In this document: piece after piece, positions 1-7,601 of the stretch
Layout: the number at the start of each line of letters is the position of its first letter
How positions within the stretch are numbered: the first letter of the stretch is position 1
Assembly: GCA_900770685.1 (NCBI GenBank)
Contig: CAAGLC010000109.1
Span: 1 to 11,951 of the forward strand
Origin: Clostridia bacterium
GTDB taxonomy: Bacteria > Bacillota > Clostridia > Christensenellales > Borkfalkiaceae
Direction: 5' to 3'
DNA: 11,951 nt
Notes under the pieces: model-generated
Told to the model about the DNA's origin: nothing
The model's database searches: none
What the model saw: the letters and a program-made list of their open reading frames with translations, nothing else
Translations under genes and position numbers: made by a program

Positions 1-20
1 ACACGACGCTCTTCCGATCT
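1..20 (+). other. Illumina adapter remnant (not genomic)
   Basis: The first 20 bases are identical to the 3' end of the standard Illumina TruSeq read-1 adapter (ending GCTCTTCCGATCT). This is untrimmed library sequence carried into the assembly. Genomic sequence starts at 21. The GC at 21-22 fits the last two bases of a Ser codon (AGC), which would complete the usual S-Y-A-H-K-D start of a TIR domain, so the adapter joins inside the TIR coding frame. Confidence 0.97.
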
Positions 21-22
21 GC

Positions 23-1615
23 TATGCGCACAAAGATAAGTATAGAGTTTTTCCCGCAATAGAGGCAATGCAAAAAGCAGGCTACAACGTTTGGTACGAC
101 GAGGGGATTGAGGCAGGCACGGAGTGGCCGGCGTATATAGCAGACAAGTTAAAAGGCGCGTCGCTCGTATTTGCTTTCATATCTAAAAATTCTATTGGGT
201 CGGAAAACTGTACGGAAGAAATTTATTTTGCAAGGGCAAACAAGAAAAAACTTTTAATAATCTATTTAGAAGAAGTAACGCTCCCATCGGGTCTTGAAAT
301 GCGTTTATCGTTAATGCAAGCGCTATTTGCGTATAAACATTCTAGCTCGAAATCATTTTTAAGCGAGTTGGTAACTTCAAAAATAGTAAACGAAACGCTC
401 GGAACGAGCATACAAAAGGCCACACCTGTTCAACCTGTTGCGCTTTCAAAGGAAGAAGAGGAAAAGAAAAAATTTAATGAAGCCGTGCAACTTTGGAAGG
501 CTAATAATATGAAAGAAGCGGTGGAAAAGTTTATGGCAATAGGCACTCATGACGCGCAATGGTACGTTTATACTATCGCCTATAAATACTTTCAAAACAA
601 AGAATATGATAACGCATTAAAAGTTCTTGCTAGAATAAAAAACTTTATAAAAGACGGTACGTGTAACGCCAAAGAATTAATAGAAAAATGCAGGGAGGCG
701 AAATTAAAAATAGAAAGAGATAAAGCTTTCGCCCAAGCCCAAGTTTTGCAAACAAGAAGAGATTACGAAGCGGCGTTAGAAAAGTATTTTCCACTTATAA
801 AATACGAGCCAAGCGCCGCCTCTCAAATTTGTAACATAGCAAACGAGTATTATAGTAAGCGCATGTACGACCAAGCCTTAGCGCTTTATTGTCGACTGAT
901 GAGGGCGGCGTGGAGCGTAGAATTTTATGGAAGGGAAAAAGTAAGAGAGCGCTTGTATTCCGAGGCGCAAGCATACAAAGAAAAATGGAAGAATGATAAG
1001 AGCGAAGAAACGCTTGAGAAGGCTGCCGAGTATTATGGGCTTTCTCGTGGATACAAGGATGCTTCATACGAACAAGAAGAAATAATTGATAAACTTGCTC
1101 TATCCGCCTACAAAAAAGGCGATTTTGAGAAGGCCATAGAATATTTTGTTTCGATTAGTTATACTAAAAACAAAGAAAAGTATATGGAAAGGTTAACCAA
1201 AAACAAAGGCTACGAGTACGATTGTTCATGGAATGAGATAGTTGGGGTTACGCAGAGGAAAAAGGTTCACGTTTTACCCGAGCACGTTCGAAAAATATGG
1301 AAAGACGCGTTTAAGCAAGACGAGGAGATTACGGAAATAACGGGAAACTCTAAACTTGAACACATTCAGCGAGAGTCTTTTGAATGGTGCGTTTCATTAG
1401 AAAAAGTTGATTTATCTAAAACTAAAATAAAACGCTTAGAAGGATGCACCTTCGCATACTGCAAAAAACTAACCACCCTTATTATGCCGAAAGAAGGCAA
1501 CCCAACGTTGGAGAGTGAATACGTTTTTCGTGAATGCGATAATTTAAAAACGATAATCACTTCTTCGGGTAAAAAAATGCCTTTAGACGATTATATTCTT
1601 ACTTATTTAGAATAA
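23..1615 (+). CDS. TIR - TPR-like repeat - leucine-rich repeat protein, 5' partial
   Basis: The open frame runs from the adapter junction without a start; the first internal ATG is at 68, but residues before it (Y-A-H-K-D-K-Y) belong to the TIR fold, so the true N terminus lies off the contig. Residues below count from the ATG at 68. TIR domain up to about 105: box WYDEGIE-GTEW (9-20), strand LVFAFIS, then CTEEI (48-52), where Glu51 (218-220) sits where the catalytic Glu of NAD-cleaving TIR domains such as SARM1 is found. A charged linker (about 119-132) leads to amphipathic helix pairs with TPR/SEL1 character (about 133-380). Residues 400-500 look like BspA-type LRR_5 repeats (ESFEWCVSLEKVDL, CTFAYCKKLTTLIMP, YVFRECDNLKTI). 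No membrane segment or, in the visible part, signal peptide; probably cytoplasmic. TIR proteins with repeat sensors often act as NADases in phage defence or signalling; here that role is inference. The left neighbour is unknown. Confidence 0.85.
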   Translation, partial: YAHKDKYRVFPAIEAMQKAGYNVWYDEGIEAGTEWPAYIADKLKGASLVFAFISKNSIGSENCTEEIYFARANKKKLLIIYLEEVTLPSGLEMRLSLMQALFAYKHSSSKSFLSELVTSKIVNETLGTSIQKATPVQPVALSKEEEEKKKFNEAVQLWKANNMKEAVEKFMAIGTHDAQWYVYTIAYKYFQNKEYDNALKVLARIKNFIKDGTCNAKELIEKCREAKLKIERDKAFAQAQVLQTRRDYEAALEKYFPLIKYEPSAASQICNIANEYYSKRMYDQALALYCRLMRAAWSVEFYGREKVRERLYSEAQAYKEKWKNDKSEETLEKAAEYYGLSRGYKDASYEQEEIIDKLALSAYKKGDFEKAIEYFVSISYTKNKEKYMERLTKNKGYEYDCSWNEIVGVTQRKKVHVLPEHVRKIWKDAFKQDEEITEITGNSKLEHIQRESFEWCVSLEKVDLSKTKIKRLEGCTFAYCKKLTTLIMPKEGNPTLESEYVFRECDNLKTIITSSGKKMPLDDYILTYLE

Positions 1616-1617
1616 GT

Positions 1618-1669
1618 AAAAAAGCACGATTAATTTTCACAAACGGCGTGATAAATCGTGCTTTTATTA
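1618..1669. terminator. Bidirectional hairpin terminator between TIR gene and coaE
   Basis: A 12-bp perfect inverted repeat (1620-1631 AAAAGCACGATT, 1654-1665 AATCGTGCTTTT) is flanked by A-rich sequence on the left and T-rich sequence on the right, so it can serve both convergent genes. The loop of about 22 nt is long but contains a possible inner CAC/GTG pairing. Confidence 0.75.
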
Positions 1670-1683
1670 TGTCTTTTTAAGCG

Positions 1684-2268
1684 TTAATTTATTTGAGAAA
1701 GGACGGATTTTAGCGTTTTTTCTAAATGGTTTTCGCTTTGGTCGTTTTTGATTACGATATAACCGGTTAAATCTAATTTATCGTGTTCGACCTGTCTTTT
1801 GGCGATAGCGTTGAAGGTCGTTTCGTCAAGATTAGAACGGGCAAACACCGAAGATTTTCTCTCGTCTAAGTCCCTTAAAACGACTATAACTTTATCGAAG
1901 TGGTTTTGATAGTTTCCTTCAAATAACAGGGGTACTTCTGCAAAGCAAACGCCTTTAACCTTATTCATTTTTTTAATTAATTTGTCCACGATAAGCGGTT
2001 GTAATAAATTTGATAGGGCTAAATAATTTTCGTCGTTATTAAAGGTTAATTGCGAGATTGTTTTTTTATCTGCTTTAAGAAAGACTTTGCCCAAGACGGC
2101 GGTGGGGAAAAGTTTTTTTATTTTTCTTAGCACTCGTCTTTTTTTATATAAGTCATGGCAAATCTCGTCACACGAGAACACGGGATAACCTAGTCGTTTA
2201 ATAATTTTACAAACGGTGGATTTACCGCTTCCTATTCCACCCGTTACGGCAATTTTTAGATTTTTCAT
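1684..2268 (-). CDS. coaE: Dephospho-CoA kinase
   Basis: Transfers phosphate from ATP to the 3'-hydroxyl of the ribose in dephospho-CoA, the last step of coenzyme A synthesis, in the cytoplasm. The 194-residue product has the P-loop GGIGSGKST at 10-18, an Asp34 in the SCDEICHDLY segment expected for the catalytic/substrate region, and the EVPLLFEG motif of the CoA domain; length is close to the family norm of about 200. ATG at 2266-2268 directly follows the polA stop codon (TAG-ATG, no gap), so translation is probably coupled to polA. The gene ends 15 bp from the terminator shared with the TIR gene. In Bacillus, mutM and another gene lie between polA and coaE; here they are absent. Confidence 0.96.
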   Translation of the reverse strand: MKNLKIAVTGGIGSGKSTVCKIIKRLGYPVFSCDEICHDLYKKRRVLRKIKKLFPTAVLGKVFLKADKKTISQLTFNNDENYLALSNLLQPLIVDKLIKKMNKVKGVCFAEVPLLFEGNYQNHFDKVIVVLRDLDERKSSVFARSNLDETTFNAIAKRQVEHDKLDLTGYIVIKNDQSENHLEKTLKSVLSQIN

Positions 2269-4812
2269 CTATTTTGCGTCAAACCACGTTTCGCCCTCGC
2301 CGATACCAACGGTGAGTTCAACCGAAAGTTTTAACGCGCCCTCCATTTCTTCTTTTAATATTTTCTTTACCTTTTCGGCTTCGTCTTTATAAGCGTCAAC
2401 GATAAGTTCGTCGTGAACTTGTAAGATGAGTTCAGAGTTTAATTTTTCCTTTTTTAAGCGTTTATTAACGCCTATCATAGCCAATTTAATAATATCAGCG
2501 CTACTTCCTTGTAACGGCATATTCATTGCTGCTCTTTCCCCAAACGTTCTAAGATTATAATTAGAAGAAGATATTTCCTTAATATATCTCTTTCTGCCTA
2601 AAACGGTAACGGCGTAGCCTGTTTTTTTGGTGAAGTTAACGTTGTCTTCCATATATTTTTTCACTTCGGGGTATTGTTTGAAATAGGAATTAATATATTC
2701 TCTTGCTTTAGCGGGGGAAACCTTAATGTTTTTTGCAAGACCGTATTCGCTTATTCCGTAAATTATTCCGAAGTTAACTGCTTTAGCGCTACTTCTTTGT
2801 TCGCTCGTAACCTTTGACAAAGGCACGCCGAAAACCTTGCTGGCGGTGTCGCTATGAACGTCCTTTCCGTCTTTGAAAGCCTTGATTAACGGAGCGCAGG
2901 AAGAAAAACTTGCCAAAAGCCTTAATTCAATTTGCGAATAGTCGGCTGAAATTAAAATTCTGTCGCTTGATTTCGGAACGAAAAATTTTCTCAGTTCCTT
3001 GCCCTCGCCGTCACGAACGGGGATGTTTTGCAAGTTTGGTTCTTTGCTAGAAAGTCTTCCCGTTGAAGTAACCGTTTGGTTAAACGAAGTTTTAATTAAA
3101 CCGCTTTTTTTATCGATAAGTTTATCAAATCCCTCAACGTAGGTCGAATAGAGTTTTTGCAGTTTTCTATAATTTAGTATGAGTTTTATTACGGGGTGTT
3201 CGCCCTCTAATCCCTCTAAAACTTCTGCGGAAGTAGAATAGCCACGCTTAGTTTTTTTGCCCTTGCCAAGTTTTAGTTTTTCAAACAATAAAGTGCCAAG
3301 TTGAACGGGTGAGTTAACGTTGAGTTCCTTTTCGTCGCAAATTTCCCTTATTTCTTTTTCTAATGCAGTTAAGCGCTCCTTAAACGTTTCGCCGGTTTTA
3401 ATAAGTTTAGGATAATCTATCCTAAAACCAGCGTTTTCCATTTCAAAAAGAACTTCAACCAACGGAAGTTCAACTTCTCTATATAGTTTTTCAAGTTCTA
3501 AACTAACGAGTTTAGAATATAATTGTTCGTAGATTAAAAATAGCGAAAGTGCTGGCGCAGTTTTATCTTTAGAATAATACTCTATAACCTGCTCAAAACT
3601 TTCTTCTCTCCCAGAAAAATCGGCTAAATATTTTACTATCGATAAGTCTTCGGTGTTTTTAGGCAATTTAATTTCGGGGAAAGGTTTAAGAAAGTGCAAT
3701 AATTCTTTCTTGTTATATACTATTAATTTTTTCGTGTTGTCTAAAATGGGTTTTAGAGAGAGCAAAATTTCGCTAAGCGAAAATCCGTCGTCAAGCAACG
3801 AAGAACGGTATTTTATACAGTAATCGGTTTTCCCGTCCGAAAGAAAAACGCAGTTATTATCAATAAATAAACTTAAAAGATCGCTATTAACGCTTGTCAA
3901 CTGGTCTAACGAAGTTATTTGAATTTTAGAAAAGGTAACGGGCGTTTCTTCTTCTAATTCTTGAGCAAACATATCTTTACTTGCTAAAGATTTAAATTCC
4001 AGTTCAATAAACTTTTTCTTCGCCTTTTCAGGGAAAAGTTTTGGCGTTTTCATCTTTTCAAAGTCTATTTGAACGGGTGAATTAACGTCTATAGTGGCAA
4101 GAGTTTTAGAAAGGAAAGCGTTTTCCTTATCTAAAAGGAGTTTTTCCTTTAGTTTGCCGGTAATTTTATCGATATTTTGATAAACTCCGTCAACGGTATG
4201 GTAAAGGGTTAAAAGATTAACGGCAGTTTTTTCGCCAACTCCTTTAACGCCGGGGATATTATCCGAAGAATCGCCCATTAACGCTTTAAGGTCGATAATC
4301 TGACAAGGGTAAAGTCCGGTTTTTTCCTTAAAATTTTGATTGGTGTAAATTTCCAAATCGGTAATTCCACGCTTAGTAAAATGAACTTCCGTTTCGTCGT
4401 CAACAAGTTGCAAAGAGTCCTTGTCGCCCGTGTAAATATAGGTCATAATCGAAGTGTTTTTGGCGATAGTGCCAATTAAATCGTCAGCCTCAAAACCTTC
4501 TTTTTCCACGGTGTTAATATTCATAAGGTTTAAGAGTTCTTTTAGTAATGGAATTTGAGGTCGCAACTCGTCGGGCATAGGTTTTCTCGTGCCTTTATAG
4601 TCTTTATAGAGTTTATGCCTAAAGGTTGGGGCTTTAAGGTCGAACGCGACGGTTACGTAGGTAGGAGAAACGTCCGAAAGGATACGGAAAAACATATTCA
4701 TAAAGCCGTAAACGGCGTTAGTGAACACACCGTCTTTGTTAGAAAGAGGTGGCATTGCGTAAAACGCTCTGTTTATCAAACTGTTTCCGTCAATAAGAAC
4801 TAATTTTTCCAT
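2269..4812 (-). CDS. polA: DNA polymerase I (5' nuclease + polymerase, proofreading site lost)
   Basis: Fills gaps and removes RNA primers in replication and repair. I start at ATG 4810-4812 (MEKLVLIDGNS), which has AAAGG five bases upstream; an in-frame TTG 24 bp further up has no such support. Length is 847 residues. The N-terminal 5' nuclease carries VLIDGNSLINRAFYA, the EADD and TGDKDS acidic motifs and the helix-hairpin-helix segment GDSSDNIPGVKGVG. The middle 3'-5' exonuclease region lacks the DxE of Exo I (the strand reads LLSLFIDNN) and the Asp residues of Exo II/III, so proofreading should be absent, as in Taq and Bst enzymes. The polymerase domain is intact: motif A DYSQIELRLL (Asp624), motif B from Arg673 through Lys677 to Phe681, motif C HDE at 800-802. 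Phe at the O-helix position favours dNTP over ddNTP. First gene of the operon with coaE; its promoter in 4813-4947 is not clear (a GATAAT -10-like hexamer lies at 4860-4855). Confidence 0.97.
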   Translation of the reverse strand: MEKLVLIDGNSLINRAFYAMPPLSNKDGVFTNAVYGFMNMFFRILSDVSPTYVTVAFDLKAPTFRHKLYKDYKGTRKPMPDELRPQIPLLKELLNLMNINTVEKEGFEADDLIGTIAKNTSIMTYIYTGDKDSLQLVDDETEVHFTKRGITDLEIYTNQNFKEKTGLYPCQIIDLKALMGDSSDNIPGVKGVGEKTAVNLLTLYHTVDGVYQNIDKITGKLKEKLLLDKENAFLSKTLATIDVNSPVQIDFEKMKTPKLFPEKAKKKFIELEFKSLASKDMFAQELEEETPVTFSKIQITSLDQLTSVNSDLLSLFIDNNCVFLSDGKTDYCIKYRSSLLDDGFSLSEILLSLKPILDNTKKLIVYNKKELLHFLKPFPEIKLPKNTEDLSIVKYLADFSGREESFEQVIEYYSKDKTAPALSLFLIYEQLYSKLVSLELEKLYREVELPLVEVLFEMENAGFRIDYPKLIKTGETFKERLTALEKEIREICDEKELNVNSPVQLGTLLFEKLKLGKGKKTKRGYSTSAEVLEGLEGEHPVIKLILNYRKLQKLYSTYVEGFDKLIDKKSGLIKTSFNQTVTSTGRLSSKEPNLQNIPVRDGEGKELRKFFVPKSSDRILISADYSQIELRLLASFSSCAPLIKAFKDGKDVHSDTASKVFGVPLSKVTSEQRSSAKAVNFGIIYGISEYGLAKNIKVSPAKAREYINSYFKQYPEVKKYMEDNVNFTKKTGYAVTVLGRKRYIKEISSSNYNLRTFGERAAMNMPLQGSSADIIKLAMIGVNKRLKKEKLNSELILQVHDELIVDAYKDEAEKVKKILKEEMEGALKLSVELTVGIGEGETWFDAK

Positions 4813-4872
4813 AAAAACCTTTATATATGCTTGCAATAAGTTTAAAATTATGATATTATCTTATAGCAAAGA

Positions 4873-4901
4873 CGCTTAATAATAAGATTGTACCTTATAA
4901 T
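4873..4901 (+). promoter_or_regulatory. Possible promoter of tRNA-Leu
   Basis: A consensus -10 TATAAT lies at 4896-4901, with only a weak -35 (CGCTTA, 4873-4878) at 17 bp. It would start transcription about 40 bases before the mature tRNA. The 4813-4947 stretch is very AT-rich and also has to hold the polA promoter on the other strand, so the assignment is tentative. Confidence 0.35.
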
Positions 4902-4947
4902 TTTAACAAAAATACGTAAGGAAAGCAACAATTATTAAAAATTTCTT

Positions 4948-5034
4948 GCCGAAGTGGTGAAACTGGCAGACGCGCTGGACTCAAAATCCAGTGGTAGCGA
5001 TACCGTGCGGGTTCAAGTCCCGCCTTCGGCACCA
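4948..5034 (+). tRNA. tRNA-Leu(CAA)
   Basis: An 87-nt class II tRNA that reads UUG. Acceptor stem GCCGAAG (4948-4954) pairs perfectly with CTTCGGC (5024-5030), then discriminator A and encoded CCA. Anticodon stem CTGGA/TCCAG encloses loop CTCAAAA, giving anticodon CAA. A long variable arm (around TGGTAGCGATACCG) and the T arm CGGGTTCAAGTCCCG are present. Divergent from polA and followed at once by its own terminator, so it is a single-gene transcription unit. Confidence 0.97.
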
Positions 5035-5038
5035 AAAG

Positions 5039-5080
5039 CAACGTAAGTTTAACCGAAAGGGTTGATTTACGTTGTTTTTT
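5039..5080 (+). terminator. Rho-independent terminator of tRNA-Leu
   Basis: Outer stem CAACGTAA (5039-5046) with TTACGTTG (5067-5074), inner AACC-GAAA-GGGTT hairpin with a stable GNRA-like loop, then a run of seven T. It begins 4 bases after the tRNA CCA. Confidence 0.9.
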
Positions 5081-5120
5081 TATAAAAAACTAGGGCGAAA
5101 AACACTTAAAAACGGGATTT

Positions 5121-5141
5121 TTAATGGTAAGGTACTATTAA
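5121..5141. repeat. 21-bp imperfect palindrome upstream of nfnAB
   Basis: TTAATGGTA-AGG-TACTATTAA pairs over nine positions including one G:T, with a 3-base centre. It lies 25 bp upstream of the -35 of the nfnAB promoter, a possible activator or operator site. It does not match the Rex consensus (TTGTTAA-n4-TTAACAA), so I assign no regulator. The rest of 5081-5166 shows nothing recognisable. Confidence 0.35.
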
Positions 5142-5166
5142 TAAGACGAATATGCGTTCAGAATTG

Positions 5167-5195
5167 TTTACAAAAAAAATTCGTGGTGATATAAT
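5167..5195 (+). promoter_or_regulatory. Extended -10 promoter of nfnAB
   Basis: TTTACA (5167-5172), 17-bp spacer, TATAAT (5190-5195), with TG one base before the -10 (5187-5188), so both core boxes and the extended element agree. Transcription would start near 5202, leaving a leader of about 60 nt with no obvious hairpin. AAGGA at 5251-5255 lies 7 bases before the nfnA ATG. Confidence 0.8.
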
Positions 5196-5262
5196 ATAAC
5201 CTAAATAAAATAGGACTATAATAAGTATTTAGATAAAATTTATACGGTAAAAGGATGAAACT

Positions 5263-6123
5263 ATGTATAAAATTGCAACGAAAAAATTATTAAACCCAAC
5301 CGTTTGCCAAATGGAAATCGTGTCGCCGTTGGTAGCGAAAAAGGCAAAACCCGGTCAGTTTATCATTTTAAGAGTTGATTCTGAGGGCGAACGTATTCCG
5401 CTCACTATCGCAGGTTGCGACAAAGAAAGGGGAACTGTTAAAATTATATTCCAAATAGTTGGAGCAACGACCGAAAAATTAAATAGAAAAAATCAAGGCG
5501 AATATATTGAAGACTTCGTTGGACCTTTAGGCAAACCAACTGAAACTGAAGGAATAAAAAAGGTTGCAATAGTAGGCGGCGGCGTTGGTTGCGCAATCGC
5601 TTTGCCCGTTGCCGAAGAATTTCATAAACAAGGCGCGGAAGTTACCAGTATTATCGGTTTCAGAAATAAAGATTTATTGATATTAGAGGAAGAATTTTCA
5701 AAATGCTCTGATAAACTCGTGATTATGACCGACGACGGTTCTTATAAAAGACACGGTAACGTAACCGTTCCCTTAAAGGAAATGCTTGTTGAGGGGGAAA
5801 AGTTTGACGTAATTATAACTATCGGGCCGTTAATTATGATGAAGTTCGTAACGTTAACGGCAAAAGAGTTCGGCGTGCCCGTAACCGTTTCAATGAACCC
5901 TATTATGATTGACGGAACGGGGATGTGCGGAGGATGTAGGCTAACTCTTAATAAAAACGGCGAAAAGGTTACTAAGTTTGCCTGCGTGGATGGTCCGGAA
6001 TTTAACGGATACGAAGTAGATTTTGACGAAGCAATGTCTAGAGGCAGAATGTATTTTAACTTCGAGCGTCATAAGCACGAAGAAACTTGTAATCTATTCA
6101 AAAAAATGGACGGAGAGAACTAA
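5263..6123 (+). CDS. nfnA: NfnA: NADH-dependent ferredoxin:NADP+ oxidoreductase, small FAD/[2Fe-2S] subunit
   Basis: A 286-residue protein of the ferredoxin-NADP reductase/PyrK type. Order of parts: FAD-binding barrel with RIPLT (44-48); NAD-binding fold with VAIVGGGVG (101-109); C-terminal iron-sulfur segment with Asp217, Cys222, Cys225, Cys241 (D-x4-C-x2-C-x15-C). PyrK has Cys at the first of these positions; Asp there is the known hallmark of Nfn small subunits, whose [2Fe-2S] cluster has three Cys and one Asp. In the NfnAB complex this subunit handles NADH, while NfnB bifurcates electrons between ferredoxin and this branch. The ATG has a good ribosome site. nfnB follows after 2 bases. Generic annotations would read sulfide dehydrogenase or dihydroorotate dehydrogenase electron-transfer subunit; the partner gene and Asp ligand favour Nfn. 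Confidence 0.88.
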   Translation: MYKIATKKLLNPTVCQMEIVSPLVAKKAKPGQFIILRVDSEGERIPLTIAGCDKERGTVKIIFQIVGATTEKLNRKNQGEYIEDFVGPLGKPTETEGIKKVAIVGGGVGCAIALPVAEEFHKQGAEVTSIIGFRNKDLLILEEEFSKCSDKLVIMTDDGSYKRHGNVTVPLKEMLVEGEKFDVIITIGPLIMMKFVTLTAKEFGVPVTVSMNPIMIDGTGMCGGCRLTLNKNGEKVTKFACVDGPEFNGYEVDFDEAMSRGRMYFNFERHKHEETCNLFKKMDGEN

Positions 6124-6125
6124 AG

Positions 6126-7535
6126 ATGGCTATAAATCCTAGAAAACACGAAATGCCAACGCAAGATCCGAAAGTCAGGGCAAGAAATTTTAACGAAGTT
6201 GCCTTAGGATACGCCGAAGAAACGGCTATTGCAGAAGCAAACAGATGTCTTAATTGTAGAAATAAACCTTGCGTAGCAGGTTGTCCCGTTAACGTTAATA
6301 TTCCAGATTTTATTTCGCTCATAAAAAAATCCGATTTTGAGGGGGCTTATCAAATTATAAACAAAACCTCGTCTTTGCCCGCCGTTTGTGGAAGAGTATG
6401 CCCACAAGAAACGCAATGCGAAAGCAAATGTACTTTAGGCATCAAGTTCGAGCCGGTAAGTATAGGTAGGCTTGAGCGTTTCGTTGCCGATTGGCATAAT
6501 GAAAAGGTAACGGAAGAAAAAGTTAAGCCGGCTTCCAACGGAAAAAAGGTGGCGATAGTCGGTAGTGGACCTTCGGGACTTACTTGCGCGGGCGACCTTG
6601 CAAAAAAAGGTTACGAAGTAACCGTTTACGAAGCCTTTCACGTTGCCGGTGGCGTTTTGGTTTATGGAATTCCCGAGTTCAGACTTCCTAAAAAGATAGT
6701 TGCCAAAGAGGTTGAAGGATTAAAAAAACTTGGCGTAAAGGTAGAAACCAACATTGTCATTGGAAAGACCTTAACGATAGAAGAACTTTTTGAAAGCGGT
6801 TTCGACGCCGTGTTTATCGGTTCTGGAGCAGGACTTCCAAACTTTATGAATATCCCCGGCGAATCGCTCAAAGGCGTTTATTCTGCGAACGAGTTCTTAA
6901 CCAGAAGTAATCTAATGAAAGCGTATAAAGATAACCCCGACACGCCTATTATGAAGGGTGGAAAAGTGGCGGTAGTAGGTGGTGGAAACGTTGCTATGGA
7001 CGCTGCGAGAACGGCTTTAAGGCTCGGCGCGGATAAGGTTTACATAGTTTACCGTCGTTCATTACACGAGTTGCCGGCAAGAAGCGAAGAAGTAGAACAC
7101 GCCGAGGAAGAGGGCGTAGAATTTTACCTATTGTGTAATCCCACCGAGATTTTAGGATATCAAAATCCCGAAAATCCAAGAGATGAAAGGAACGGGTTCG
7201 TAACCGGAATCAAGTGCATAAAAATGGAACTTGGAGAGCCGGACGAAAGGGGGCGTCGTAGACCAATAGTCATTCCTAACTCGGAATTCGTTTTAGACGT
7301 TGATACCGTTATTATGAGCATAGGAACTTCGCCAAACCCGTTAATAAAGAATACTACTAATGGACTTAAGGTCAACGAAAAGGGTGGTATTATAGTTGAC
7401 GAACAAGGATTAACGAGTTTAGAAGGCGTTTATGCCGGTGGCGACGCGGTAACGGGCGCTGCAACGGTAATTTCCGCAATGGGAACGGGTAAACTTGCAG
7501 CAAAATCAATAGACGAATATTTGTCTAAAAAATAA
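6126..7535 (+). CDS. nfnB: NfnB: electron-bifurcating transhydrogenase large subunit (GltD-like)
   Basis: A 469-residue flavoprotein of the GltD family. Two N-terminal [4Fe-4S] motifs: Cys41-x2-Cys44-x4-Cys49-x3-Cys53-Pro and Cys88-x3-Cys92-x5-Cys98-x3-Cys102. FAD-binding GSGPSG at 146-151, NADPH-binding GGGN at 285-288, and the C-terminal FAD motif GGDAVTGAATV from 438. With NfnA it should catalyse reversible oxidation of two NADPH coupled to reduction of NAD+ and ferredoxin, a soluble cytoplasmic way for anaerobes to balance pools. The same fold serves as glutamate synthase small subunit, but no large GltB gene is here and the gene begins 2 bases after nfnA, with GGAGAG inside the end of nfnA as ribosome site. 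The two should be co-transcribed and ended by the 7554 hairpin. Confidence 0.9.
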   Translation: MAINPRKHEMPTQDPKVRARNFNEVALGYAEETAIAEANRCLNCRNKPCVAGCPVNVNIPDFISLIKKSDFEGAYQIINKTSSLPAVCGRVCPQETQCESKCTLGIKFEPVSIGRLERFVADWHNEKVTEEKVKPASNGKKVAIVGSGPSGLTCAGDLAKKGYEVTVYEAFHVAGGVLVYGIPEFRLPKKIVAKEVEGLKKLGVKVETNIVIGKTLTIEELFESGFDAVFIGSGAGLPNFMNIPGESLKGVYSANEFLTRSNLMKAYKDNPDTPIMKGGKVAVVGGGNVAMDAARTALRLGADKVYIVYRRSLHELPARSEEVEHAEEEGVEFYLLCNPTEILGYQNPENPRDERNGFVTGIKCIKMELGEPDERGRRRPIVIPNSEFVLDVDTVIMSIGTSPNPLIKNTTNGLKVNEKGGIIVDEQGLTSLEGVYAGGDAVTGAATVISAMGTGKLAAKSIDEYLSKK

Positions 7536-7553
7536 ACCTAAAAAAGATATAAT

Positions 7554-7590
7554 AAAAGACGAAGTCTTAACTAAGACTTCGTCTTTTTTT
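7554..7590. terminator. Bidirectional terminator between nfnB and SGNH hydrolase gene
   Basis: A perfect 16-bp inverted repeat, AAAAGACGAAGTCTTA (7554-7569) and TAAGACTTCGTCTTTT (7572-7587), with only 2 bases between the arms (functional loop about 4-6 nt). Flanking A and T runs give a U tail in either direction. Confidence 0.92.
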
Positions 7591-7601
7591 AACCGTATAT
7601 T

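Noticed and set aside
4555..4803. Plus-strand open frame opposite the start of polA
   Set aside because: It lies wholly antisense to a strongly conserved polA segment, its translation shows no family motif, and no ribosome site precedes it.
4813..4836. Upstream TTG start for polA adding eight residues
   Set aside because: The AAAGG ribosome site lies between this TTG and the ATG at 4812, and PolA proteins begin at the MEKLVLIDG-type sequence.
6126..7535. Reading this gene as glutamate synthase small subunit (gltD)
   Set aside because: The partner is a PyrK/Nfn-like flavoprotein, not GltB, and the small subunit has the Asp ligand typical of Nfn.
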